Source of the DNA: Parapontixanthobacter sp963736595
Lineage (GTDB): Bacteria; Pseudomonadota; Alphaproteobacteria; Sphingomonadales; Sphingomonadaceae
Assembly (NCBI GenBank): GCA_963736595.1
Contig: CAVTPG010000001.1
Location: 124,001-188,000, forward strand
Direction: 5' to 3'
Length of the DNA: 64,000 nucleotides
In this document: positions 34,206-42,781 of the stretch, piece by piece
Numbering within the stretch: the first letter of the stretch is position 1
Layout: each line of letters begins with the position of its first letter
Program-made: the position numbers and the translations under genes
Notes under the pieces: model-generated
Told to the model about the DNA's origin: nothing
Seen by the model: only the letters and a program-made list of their open reading frames with translations
Databases searched by the model: none

Positions 34206-36392
34206 ATGAATAATCAAGTTGGTGCTGATAATTTCATGGCTTCGTCGCAGGAAGGCGAGGGCGGCGGTGCGCTTCGTGCTTATGTGAGACTGGCTTTACG
34301 CTACATCTGGATTATTGCAGGAGCCGCTGCTGCAGGTCTGCTGGTCATGCTGATCGTCACTTTGATGACGGACAAGCGATACTCCTCAAGCGTCGATCTG
34401 GAAATTTCACGAGAAGATGCGAATATCGTCAATATTCAAGGAGTGCAGCCAGAAGGTGGCTCTCTCGACCTTGAATTTTATCAGACGCAATACGGGCTGC
34501 TCGAGGCAAGAAGCCTTGCCGAACGGGTTATCGAAAATCTGGATCTCGTCGATGATGAGCAGTTTCTCGCAAAACATGACCTCACTGAAGTGGAGATATT
34601 CGGAGGCGATGTAGCATTGCCTAACGATCGGGCATCAAGGGATGCTCGCCGCAAGAAGATTGTCGAACACCTCTTCGATCATATCGATATCGTGCCGGAA
34701 CGTGCATCGCGGCTTGTCACGGTAACATACACCGATACCGACCCTGCCATGGCCGCGCGGATTGCCAATGCCTGGGCCGAAGCATTTATTGAGACCAATC
34801 TCGAAAGACGTTTCGATGCGAGCGCATATGCTCGCGAATTTCTCGAAGAACGGCTCGGGCAAGTCCGCGACCAATTGAACGCATCTGAGCGACAGCTTGT
34901 CGATTACGCTGCAAATCAGCGCATCATAACTTTGGAGGAAGGGGATGGTGAAGACGGTACGCGCGGCAGGCGTTCTATGCTGGCTGAAAACTTGCAAACT
35001 GCGAATTCATCTTTGGCCGAAGCGAGATCGGACAAAATTACCGCCCAGGCTATTTTCGAACGCGCCAGAGCCACAGCCGGGAGTGCGACTGAAAACTCGC
35101 TTTCTAATGTCGGCATTTCGACTTTACGCAGCTCACGTGCAGAAGTTCAGGCTGAAGTTGCGCGGCTTGAAGCGCAGTTTGGCCCTGCTTATCCCGCGCT
35201 TGTTGCCTTGAAAGCGCAATTGGCCGAGTTGAATGCTGCAATTTCGCGTGAAGAAGGGCGTGTTCTAAGAACCCTGCGCACCAATTTTGAAGCCGCCAAT
35301 GCCCGCGAGCAGGCGCTTCAAAACAAAGTTGATGAAGCGACGTCGGATATGATCGACCTTCGTAGAAGAAGCATCCAGTACAATATTTTCCAGCGCGACG
35401 TCGATACGAACCGTGAATTGTATGATGGGCTTTTGCAGCGGTACAAAGAGATCGGCATTGCAGCAGGGGTCGGTACGAACAACGTCGCGATCGTTGATTC
35501 CGCACAGCCTCCGGAAGAGCCTTCAGGCCCCCGCTTGCTGGTCAATTTGCTTCTTGGCTTACTGGGCGGAACTGCGATCGGCGCGGCGCTTGCCTATACT
35601 TTCGATCAGTTGGACGAAGCCATTTCCGATCCAGCCGATGTGCAACGAATTACAAAGCTACCATTGCTTGGCACAGTTCCTGACACCGAGATGGACAATA
35701 CGCTCGACGAGATTATCGATCCAAAATCGGAAATGACTGAGGCTTATCTTTCGATAACAACGAGTTTGCGATTTGCTACAAACAAGGGTGTTCCACGTGC
35801 CCTTGCGGTTACGAGTTCGCGACCGTCAGAAGGAAAATCGACAACCAGCCTTGCAATTGCGCTGACTTTGGCGCGCCAAGGCCGGAAAGTTCTGTTGGTC
35901 GATGCCGATATGCGGAATCCATCGGTGCACAAATTGTTCAATATGCGGAATGAATCAGGAACCAGCAATATGTTGGTCGGCGAAAATATTAGCGAACAAG
36001 GCATCATCGACGGGTCTCATGAAAATTTGAAAGTCATGTTTGCCGGCCCGCAGCCGCCTAACGCTGCTGAGCTTTTGTCAGGCGATGGATTGCAGAAAAT
36101 GCTTGAAGGGTTGCTGGCCGAGTTCGAACATGTGATCATCGACAGTCCGCCGGTGCTCGGGTTGGCAGATGCGCCATTAATTGCAGAAAAGGTCGGCGAG
36201 ATACTGTTTGTGACAGAGGCCCATGAAACACCTGTCCGGATTATCGAAGCTGCCCTTGAGCGACTTAACAAATCAGGGACAAATATACTTGGCCTTGTGC
36301 TTAACAAGCTGAAACGCAGCCGCGTACAATATGGATATGAGTATGGCTATTCTTACGGCTCGAATGATGCGAAAGCTGATAAGGACGTCTAA
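34206..36392 (+). CDS. Polysaccharide copolymerase with tyrosine autokinase domain (Wzc/GumC-like)
   Basis: The 728-residue inner-membrane protein has a first membrane segment near residues 35-58, a periplasmic Wzz domain with coiled coil (to about 440), a second membrane segment (LLVNLLLGLLGGTAIGAALA), and a cytoplasmic BY-kinase domain. Walker A is SRPSEGKSTTS near residue 545, Walker A' LLVDADMRNPS, Walker B VIIDSPPVLGLADAP. The C-terminus carries a tyrosine cluster YGYEYGYSYGS, the site of autophosphorylation in this family. It controls polymer length and export with the Wza-like partner directly upstream. Confidence 0.92.
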   Translation: MNNQVGADNFMASSQEGEGGGALRAYVRLALRYIWIIAGAAAAGLLVMLIVTLMTDKRYSSSVDLEISREDANIVNIQGVQPEGGSLDLEFYQTQYGLLEARSLAERVIENLDLVDDEQFLAKHDLTEVEIFGGDVALPNDRASRDARRKKIVEHLFDHIDIVPERASRLVTVTYTDTDPAMAARIANAWAEAFIETNLERRFDASAYAREFLEERLGQVRDQLNASERQLVDYAANQRIITLEEGDGEDGTRGRRSMLAENLQTANSSLAEARSDKITAQAIFERARATAGSATENSLSNVGISTLRSSRAEVQAEVARLEAQFGPAYPALVALKAQLAELNAAISREEGRVLRTLRTNFEAANAREQALQNKVDEATSDMIDLRRRSIQYNIFQRDVDTNRELYDGLLQRYKEIGIAAGVGTNNVAIVDSAQPPEEPSGPRLLVNLLLGLLGGTAIGAALAYTFDQLDEAISDPADVQRITKLPLLGTVPDTEMDNTLDEIIDPKSEMTEAYLSITTSLRFATNKGVPRALAVTSSRPSEGKSTTSLAIALTLARQGRKVLLVDADMRNPSVHKLFNMRNESGTSNMLVGENISEQGIIDGSHENLKVMFAGPQPPNAAELLSGDGLQKMLEGLLAEFEHVIIDSPPVLGLADAPLIAEKVGEILFVTEAHETPVRIIEAALERLNKSGTNILGLVLNKLKRSRVQYGYEYGYSYGSNDAKADKDV

Positions 36393-36395
36393 ACT

Positions 36396-37619
36396 GTGAG
36401 CGTCGAGCAACAATCGAGTTGGCCAAAGCGCATCATTGTTGTTGTCGCAGCCCTTTTTTTGTTGTGGCTTAGCGTGACCGAAGGACTTGCTTGGAAGGTT
36501 GGTTTTAGCAACCCAGGCATCGCTTTGAGATTGTCGGCTGAGAATGCAAGGGCCAACACTGGACGTGCAAGTGTAGAGCTTTACGGGACAGAAGATCCGG
36601 ACCTTGAGCAAGCATCGAAATATGCCGGTGCAGCGCTTAGTCGTGATTTGACGCAGGTTTCTGCAGTCAGGAATCTTGGCATCATTCTTGATCGCCGTAA
36701 TGATACACAAGGCGCGCGTACGATTATGCAGCACGCCCTAAAATTGTCGCGACGTAATTTAGGCACGCACATTTGGCTAATCGAGGATGCAGCAAAGCGG
36801 AACGATCTTAGTAAAGTGTTGGATCAATATGATCAGGCTTTGCGAACGTCGCGAAGTAGCTGGGCTATTTTGCCGGAAAGCCTTTCGCAGGCGCTAATTG
36901 CCCCGGATGTGCGAGTAGCTCTTGCCGAGCGGATTAAGCGCAAACCACAATGGGCGGGTCATGTCGTCAATCATATCGCGACCCAAACACCGCATTTGTC
37001 GGAGGCCGCCGACCTTTTCGGCAATTTAATCGAATATGGCTACATTCCCAGCGAAAATGCGGCCTCGGCGCTTATCGGCCGGCTTGGCGATCGCAAGGAT
37101 TTCGCCGACGGATTTGCGCTGTATCAGCAATATCTAGAGGCTGATACAAATCCGCTGAACGGAAATTTCCAGACTGCCGACAAATATACCCCTTTTGACT
37201 GGTCTTTGGAACAAGGCGCGTCGCTAATCGACCTTACGGATGACAATGTCGGCTTGGAAATTCGAGGCAGTCGCACCATTCCCAAGGTTTCCGCATCTAG
37301 AATATATCAGCTCCAACCGGCGCAATACACGTTGATTAGTGATGTGGAGGCAGCAGATCGTGAGGATCGCGGAGCGTTGCAGATTTCGCTTTCTTGCACA
37401 GGCAAGGAAGACAAGCTTGTTTACGAAAGCTTGTCAGTCGGCGAAACCAAAACGCAATCCATACGTCGATCGTTTACGGTTCCGACAGGATGCCCCACGC
37501 AAATGCTGGAGCTGTCAGCATCTAATGACGGTGGAGTAGGCAAGCGGGCCGAAATAGTCGTTGCGCGAATGGATTTGCAGCGGGCAAATTCGGGCAGTCT
37601 AAGATCTTCGGTACAATGA
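36396..37619 (+). CDS. Membrane-anchored TPR-like protein of the polysaccharide operon, unknown function
   Basis: I do not recognise a named family. The 407-residue protein starts with GTG three bases after the wzc stop. It has one membrane segment near residues 12-30 (IIVVVAALFLLWLSVTEGLA), then a helical TPR-like stretch (about 65-210, with AGAALSRDLTQVSAVRNLG and ARTIMQHALKLSRRN), and a C-terminal half predicted beta-rich with four cysteines near LSCTGKEDK and PTGCPT. Most of it should be periplasmic. Its place between wzc and the sugar-modifying genes, with a four-base overlap to PIG-L, suggests a structural or scaffolding role in polymer assembly. Confidence 0.7.
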   Translation: MSVEQQSSWPKRIIVVVAALFLLWLSVTEGLAWKVGFSNPGIALRLSAENARANTGRASVELYGTEDPDLEQASKYAGAALSRDLTQVSAVRNLGIILDRRNDTQGARTIMQHALKLSRRNLGTHIWLIEDAAKRNDLSKVLDQYDQALRTSRSSWAILPESLSQALIAPDVRVALAERIKRKPQWAGHVVNHIATQTPHLSEAADLFGNLIEYGYIPSENAASALIGRLGDRKDFADGFALYQQYLEADTNPLNGNFQTADKYTPFDWSLEQGASLIDLTDDNVGLEIRGSRTIPKVSASRIYQLQPAQYTLISDVEAADREDRGALQISLSCTGKEDKLVYESLSVGETKTQSIRRSFTVPTGCPTQMLELSASNDGGVGKRAEIVVARMDLQRANSGSLRSSVQ

Positions 37620-38335
37620 GCGCAATGATCTCAGAAGATGCGGCGTCAGCACCGAACGTTAATTTAATCATCGTAGCGCACCCCGATGATGAAGTTCTGG
37701 CAATGGGCGGTACCGGCGCAAAGATGTCCAACGCAGGTCATATTGTACAACCTGTCATGTTATGCGGTCAGGTCGAAGCTCGAGGAGGGCGGCCGGAAGA
37801 CAGCGAATTTTTGGCTAACATCAAAAGTGCAATGAAGCTTGTCGGATTTGCAGATCCTGTATTGGGCGCCTTTCCAAATATTATGCTGAACACGGTGCCT
37901 CATCTTGACCTGGTCCAATTCATCGAAAAACAAATATTGCAGTTCAAGCCGCAACGCGTTTTTACGCATCATCCTTCCGATCTGAATGATGATCATAAAT
38001 ACACGGCTGAGGCGGCCATGGTCGCGGCACGGCTTTCCTTTCGGCGAGACGATATTCCGCCTATTAATTCCGTGCATCTCATGGAGACACCTTCAGCAAC
38101 CGATTGGTCATATGCAGGCGTGAGGCGTGGATTTGAACCCAATGAATTTGTCGATATTTCGGACACTTTAGAAATTAAACTTCAGGCTTGTCATGCATAT
38201 AAAGGCGTAATGCGATCCGCTCCACATTCCCGAAGTAATGAGGTAATCACAGGCATGGCTTCGACGCGCGGCGGGCAGTGCGGCCATCGATATGCGGAAG
38301 CATTTCAGACGATCTTCCGTCGCCATATGCTTTAA
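37616..38335 (+). CDS. PIG-L family N-deacetylase
   Basis: The 239-residue protein has the PIG-L zinc motif AHPDDEVLAMGG (H22, D24, D25) and the second metal region FTHHPSDLNDDHKYT. The family removes N-acetyl groups from GlcNAc-containing substrates such as GlcNAc-PI, mycothiol precursors and lipid-linked sugars. The ATG overlaps the TPR-like gene stop by four bases and the sugar transferase begins three bases after it. No signal peptide is visible, so the substrate is a cytoplasmic nucleotide sugar or lipid-linked sugar. Confidence 0.85.
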   Translation: MSAMISEDAASAPNVNLIIVAHPDDEVLAMGGTGAKMSNAGHIVQPVMLCGQVEARGGRPEDSEFLANIKSAMKLVGFADPVLGAFPNIMLNTVPHLDLVQFIEKQILQFKPQRVFTHHPSDLNDDHKYTAEAAMVAARLSFRRDDIPPINSVHLMETPSATDWSYAGVRRGFEPNEFVDISDTLEIKLQACHAYKGVMRSAPHSRSNEVITGMASTRGGQCGHRYAEAFQTIFRRHML

Positions 38336-38338
38336 ACA

Positions 38339-38905
38339 ATGTATCGGCGTTTTCTGAAAAGAGGTATCGACATAGCAGTGAGCTTGATTTGCCTTGTTGT
38401 TTGTTCGCCTTTTCTCTTGGTAATCGCAATTGGTGTAAGGTTCGCATCACCTGGCCCGGCAATATTTTGCCAGTCGAGAGTTGGCAGGCATGGAAAGATA
38501 TTTAAATTCTTAAAATTTAGATCTCTACCTGTAGATACAAAAGATCTTGCATCAGATCAGTTGGGTGCTGTCGATATTCCCGCTTTCGGTCGCTTGATCC
38601 GCCGGACAAGTCTTGATGAATTGCCTCAACTTGTGAATATCTTGAAAGGCGATATGTCTTTGGTCGGACCCCGCCCATGCTTGTCCAGTCAAAAGCAGCT
38701 TGTAGAGCTGCGGAAAGAGAGTGGCGCCAGTTCTTGTCGTCCCGGCCTCACTGGGCTGGCGCAAGTCAATAGTTATAGCGGAATGACCGCATCTGCAAAA
38801 GCTTCATACGATGCCGCTTATGCCTCCCGCATAACCTTCGCAGCTGATATGTTGATCATATTCCGCACGGTGTCTTATTTATTTAAAAGCCCTCCTGTGT
38901 ATTGA
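38339..38905 (+). CDS. Initiating sugar (phosphoglycosyl) transferase, short form
   Basis: The 188-residue protein is a small bacterial sugar transferase of the PglC/WcaJ-C-terminal class. One N-terminal membrane hairpin (AVSLICLVVCSPFLLVIAIG) is followed by KFLKFRSLP, the catalytic DE pair in TSLDELPQLVNILKGDMSLVGPRP, and PGLTGLAQVN. It transfers a sugar phosphate to undecaprenyl phosphate at the inner membrane face, starting the repeat unit. Given the dehydratase at 39758 and reductase at 41894, a HexNAc-derived first sugar is plausible (inference). Confidence 0.9.
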   Translation: MYRRFLKRGIDIAVSLICLVVCSPFLLVIAIGVRFASPGPAIFCQSRVGRHGKIFKFLKFRSLPVDTKDLASDQLGAVDIPAFGRLIRRTSLDELPQLVNILKGDMSLVGPRPCLSSQKQLVELRKESGASSCRPGLTGLAQVNSYSGMTASAKASYDAAYASRITFAADMLIIFRTVSYLFKSPPVY

Positions 38906-38912
38906 GAAAACG

Positions 38913-39746
38913 ATGCGGTTTGGATTTGTCTCTTGTGTGCAATTGGGTCTTTCGTGCGTCGAGGCCATTTATGAGTGCGGCGGAAAACTCGATGCGATCT
39001 TCACCCTCCAAGACGATATGTCTCGCCAAAAATCCGGGCGTGTATATTTCGATGATATTGCCGCCAGTTGCGGCATTGCGTTGGAAAAAATTCGGAACAT
39101 AAATGATGAAAAGGCAATTGCTGCCTTAGAAGCCGCGGATCTTGATTGGCTGTTTGTGATTGGCTGGTCGCAAATTGTCAGAGATGAGGCGTTGGCCATC
39201 CCTTCGCATGGAGCAATCGGAATGCACCCGACGCTTTTGCCAGAAGGCCGCGGCAGGGCCGCTATACCATGGGCTATCCTGAAGGGTTTGAACAAAACCG
39301 GCGTGACTATGTTCAAGCTTGATGGTGGGGTTGATACGGGTCCGATTTTTGCTCAGCAGCAAATTCCCATGAGTTCCGATATCAACGCAACACAATTATA
39401 TGACCTGGTCGATAAAGCCCACACTAGCTTAATGAGGCAGACGTTCCCAAAACTTGCTTCGGGTGATCTGGAAGCGAAGCGGCAAGATGACACCCTGGCG
39501 ACCGAATGGCTGGGTCGAAAGCCTGAAGATGGCGAGATCGATTTTAACGGCTCGGTGCATGACGCGGAAAAGTTGATCAGAGCGACCACGAAGCCATATC
39601 CGGGCGCTTTTTATCAAAAAGGGAGCTATAAGAAGATTATTTGGAGCGCAGAAGAAGTACATCCGCCATTTAACGAAGCTGATGAAATCCTTGTATTTCC
39701 AAATGGCGCGCTACGTGTTTTGGCTTCAGACGAGCAAATTTTGTGA
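38913..39746 (+). CDS. Sugar N-formyltransferase-like protein (FMT fold)
   Basis: The 277-residue protein has the formyltransferase fold with HPTLLPEGRGRAAIPWAI and GVTMFKLDGGVDTGPIF. The catalytic His and Asp of the family are present, but the usual Asn-x-His reads Gly-Met-His. The C-terminal half (GRKPEDGEIDF, KLIRATTKPYPGAF) resembles the FMT/ArnA C-terminal domain. In polysaccharide clusters such enzymes N-formylate amino sugars using formyl-tetrahydrofolate. A tRNA-Met formyltransferase is unlikely at this location and with these changes. Neighbours are the PIG-L deacetylase and the sugar transferase. Confidence 0.75.
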   Translation: MRFGFVSCVQLGLSCVEAIYECGGKLDAIFTLQDDMSRQKSGRVYFDDIAASCGIALEKIRNINDEKAIAALEAADLDWLFVIGWSQIVRDEALAIPSHGAIGMHPTLLPEGRGRAAIPWAILKGLNKTGVTMFKLDGGVDTGPIFAQQQIPMSSDINATQLYDLVDKAHTSLMRQTFPKLASGDLEAKRQDDTLATEWLGRKPEDGEIDFNGSVHDAEKLIRATTKPYPGAFYQKGSYKKIIWSAEEVHPPFNEADEILVFPNGALRVLASDEQIL

Positions 39747-39757
39747 TAATCCGCCAA

Positions 39758-41671
39758 TTAAGCAGTTGGGTCTGCAATAGGCGAATTCGGTTCATATTCA
39801 TCGACAACATCACGTAGAGTATGCTGAACCTTCCTGGCATCGCGGTTTGCAATGCATTCCAACAATTCGGCTAATGCATTTGTCAGAACTGCTGGATCGC
39901 CCATCTGCTCATTGGCTTTAAAAATGCGTGGGTGCGAAGTCGTTTCTGGATTGTCTCCGATTAGCAATTCTTCAAACAGTTTTTCGCCTGGGCGCAGCCC
40001 AATCTCTTCAATTGCAATGTCGCCTTGCAAGTTAAGCTCGTCTTTGATTGTCAGCCCCGACAGAAGGACCATGTTTTGAGCCAGCTCGGCAATTCTGACA
40101 GGCTGACCCATATCCAGCAAAAATACGTCACCGCCGCGCGCCATCGCGCCCGCCTGAATAACCAACTGGGCCGCCTCTGGAATAGTCATAAAATAGCGCG
40201 TCATATCGAAGTTGGTAATGGTTATCGGGCCGCCTCTGGCAATTTGGCTGCGAAATAAAGGCACTACAGAGCCGCTGGAGCCCAGAACATTGCCAAAACG
40301 CACCATCGAGAATCTGCACGTGTTGTCAGGCTTGGCATCCATGTGCTGCAGGATCATCTCGGCGAGGCGTTTGGTTGCACCCATCGCATTGGTTGGGCGC
40401 ACGGCTTTATCTGTGCTGATGGAAATAAAGTTTTCAACCTTATAGCGCGAGGCGGCCTCAGCCATAATCTTGGTGCCCAGAACATTGTTTTTCGCGCCTT
40501 CGACGAGGTTCGCCTCGACCAAAGGCACGTGCTTGTACGCTGCGGCGTGAAAGACAGTGTGTGGATGCCAGTTTTCGAGAATGCTGCTGACGCAAGAAAT
40601 ATCGCTGACCGAGCCGGTAAGCGGGATAATTTTCACCTCTGGCTGGCGCAGATACAGAAGCTGTTGGGATACTTCATAAAGCGCAGCTTCACTGACATCT
40701 AGCATAAGCAGAATTGCGGCCTTTTGCGCGACGATCTGTCTGCAAAGCTCTCCTCCGATAGAGCCGCCGGCACCTGTAACAAGGACCGTTTTGCCGGCGA
40801 TGGTTTTTGCCAGCAAGGCCGTGTCCGGAGGGATCGCCTGCCGACCAAGCAAATCTTCGATCTCGACTTCTTTCAGCTCGTTGGTAGAAACTTTTCCTCT
40901 CGCTATATCGCCGACGGCCGGAAGAGTTAGCACGTTGGCCGCCATCTCTTTCAGATTTTTCGCCACTTCCATGCGGCGGTTGCGAGAGGCGGAGGGAATG
41001 GCCAGCAAAACGTCTCTTATTCCGAAGCGATCTATGACGCTGCGCGCATCATTAGCCGGAAAAATCGGTAGGCCGTTTAATGTTGCGCCATGAACTTTGG
41101 CATCGTCATCCAGAAATCCACGAACACGAAACTCGTTACTTGCTGTGAGGGCCCTGGCTAATTGACGCCCTGCGCTTCCGGCGCCGTATATCAATATCGA
41201 GGGCGTTTGCTCTTTGCTAAGAACGGAGAGATACAAATCGCTCAGCCACAGGCGTGCGAAGGCTCTCGATCCGCCAATCAGGATGAATATCATAACTGGT
41301 GCTATCATCCCGATCGTGCGCGGCACCTGCGGAAGACCGTAAAAGGTAAACAGTGCCGAATAAGGGATGAAGAACACCGTGATTGCCACGGCAAATGACG
41401 AAAAAGCGGCCAAGCCGGTGTACCGTAAGATTGCTCGATAAAAGCCGGAGCGGATAAAAATCGGTATGCCGATTAGAATTGCGGCTATTGACGGGGTCCA
41501 AGGATCGAAATTGCTATCAGGCCAATAGCCCAGCCTAAGATAAAAAGAAGTCCAAACCGCAGCAATGCAGAGCACTACATCCACGAGGAGAAGCAATATC
41601 CGCTTCGCTGGACGTGGCAGATTTATAAGCCAAGTTGCGACCGGGCCTGTTTGGGGCATCTGTTCATTCAT
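39758..41671 (-). CDS. Nucleotide-sugar 4,6-dehydratase, CapD/WbpM type
   Basis: This is a full-length membrane-bound CapD/WbpM/PglF-type protein of 637 residues: four membrane segments in the first 130 residues, a first Rossmann-like domain (ILIYGAGSAGRQLARAL) and a C-terminal SDR domain (VTGAGGSIGGELCRQ, HAAAYKHVPLVE, SISTDKAVRPTN). It converts UDP-GlcNAc to UDP-4-keto-6-deoxy-HexNAc, precursor of QuiNAc, FucNAc or bacillosamine. The ATG at 41671 is preferred over TTG 41689. It is the only minus-strand gene inside the cluster, 11 bases from and convergent with the formyltransferase. Confidence 0.9.
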   Translation of the reverse strand: MNEQMPQTGPVATWLINLPRPAKRILLLLVDVVLCIAAVWTSFYLRLGYWPDSNFDPWTPSIAAILIGIPIFIRSGFYRAILRYTGLAAFSSFAVAITVFFIPYSALFTFYGLPQVPRTIGMIAPVMIFILIGGSRAFARLWLSDLYLSVLSKEQTPSILIYGAGSAGRQLARALTASNEFRVRGFLDDDAKVHGATLNGLPIFPANDARSVIDRFGIRDVLLAIPSASRNRRMEVAKNLKEMAANVLTLPAVGDIARGKVSTNELKEVEIEDLLGRQAIPPDTALLAKTIAGKTVLVTGAGGSIGGELCRQIVAQKAAILLMLDVSEAALYEVSQQLLYLRQPEVKIIPLTGSVSDISCVSSILENWHPHTVFHAAAYKHVPLVEANLVEGAKNNVLGTKIMAEAASRYKVENFISISTDKAVRPTNAMGATKRLAEMILQHMDAKPDNTCRFSMVRFGNVLGSSGSVVPLFRSQIARGGPITITNFDMTRYFMTIPEAAQLVIQAGAMARGGDVFLLDMGQPVRIAELAQNMVLLSGLTIKDELNLQGDIAIEEIGLRPGEKLFEELLIGDNPETTSHPRIFKANEQMGDPAVLTNALAELLECIANRDARKVQHTLRDVVDEYEPNSPIADPTA

Positions 41672-41794
41672 GACGGATGGATAAGCCAAATCGCTTGGAG
41701 CGTCTCACATATTAAGAACGGCGCAGGCCTTAAGGTTGCAATGCGAATTGGCATTGCTAGAGGTCGCTTATCGTTTTTTACGCGATACGTCCAT

Positions 41795-41825
41795 TTGCAA
41801 TACGTTTAGGCTTGTTTGATATAAA
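41795..41825 (+). promoter_or_regulatory. Possible promoter of the second polysaccharide operon
   Basis: TTGCAA at 41795-41800 and TATAAA at 41820-41825 are separated by 19 bases, a little long. They lie in the 222-base divergent region between the dehydratase and the reductase genes, which otherwise shows nothing recognisable. Confidence 0.3.
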
Positions 41826-41893
41826 TTCTTAACTCTCGTTTTGCGCTTAGTGCAACAATAATTGTGGCACATTCCGGGGTTCTATCAACCAGT

Positions 41894-42781
41894 ATGATAA
41901 AATCATCAACAAGCACAAAGCCCGTGAAGATGGCGATTTTAGGAGGGGCTAGCGGGATCGGTCGCGCGCTTTTGCGATGCGAAGGCAGTCATTCGTCCAA
42001 ATCGATCGTGAGAATAGGTGCCGATGGTGATTTGGTCGTATCCGACTATGCCGATGTTAAGCCTTCCTGGTTTGAAGGTTGCGATACGGTAGTAAACTGC
42101 ATCGGCATATCCACAGGGTCGCAAAACGATCTGGAACACGTCAATGTAGCACTTGCTGAACGAGCTGCGCTTGCAGCAAGGGATGCGAGCGTAGCCCATT
42201 TTATTCACATTTCCTCCTTTTCCGTGCATGGCCGTGCGGAAGAAATAAATGCCACCACACCTGTCGCACCAGTAACGGATTATGGCCGCTCGAAGGCAAA
42301 ATGCGATGCCATTCTGGCGCAATTGAGCAGCGATGATTTCTGTGTCTCGCTTTTACGTCTGCCCGCCATAATTGGCCCTAAAAGAAGTGGTAAGATGGAG
42401 CAGCTTATTGGGCTCTGGCGTATGACTGGTGTTTTATTAAAGCCGAGAAAGCAGGCTTACCGATCAGTCATATCGGTCGATCTCTCGGCAAAAGTAATCG
42501 TCAGCCTTTGGCGCCAACATGGCGCGCTTTATGCGGCGGACTCAAACCCTTTCTCTTTTGACGTGTTGGAAGCCGCGATTGTAGAGAGTACCGGCCACAA
42601 GGCGCGTAGTTTTCGCATTCCGCAAACGATACAAAGCCCTTTGAGGCGATTGTCTCCTGGAGCACACTGGTCTTTTTTTCAAAACGCGCTTTTGGCAGAT
42701 GGCTGTAATGAAGCCATAAAGCTGAAACTCCCGTCAGACTTAAAAGATTGTCTACAAACTATGCTACGGGATCCCGCATGA
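41894..42781 (+). CDS. NAD-dependent epimerase/reductase of the SDR family
   Basis: The protein of about 295 residues has the nucleotide motif AILGGASGIGRAL, TVVNCIGIST, and the catalytic SSFSVHG and DYGRSK (Tyr-x-x-x-Lys). It resembles reductases such as WbpV or WbjF that reduce the 4-keto group made by WbpM-type dehydratases, which suits the divergent dehydratase upstream. The start is uncertain among GTG 41864, ATG 41894 and ATG 41930. Its stop overlaps the next gene as ATGA. The reaction is an inference. Confidence 0.75.
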   Translation: MIKSSTSTKPVKMAILGGASGIGRALLRCEGSHSSKSIVRIGADGDLVVSDYADVKPSWFEGCDTVVNCIGISTGSQNDLEHVNVALAERAALAARDASVAHFIHISSFSVHGRAEEINATTPVAPVTDYGRSKAKCDAILAQLSSDDFCVSLLRLPAIIGPKRSGKMEQLIGLWRMTGVLLKPRKQAYRSVISVDLSAKVIVSLWRQHGALYAADSNPFSFDVLEAAIVESTGHKARSFRIPQTIQSPLRRLSPGAHWSFFQNALLADGCNEAIKLKLPSDLKDCLQTMLRDPA

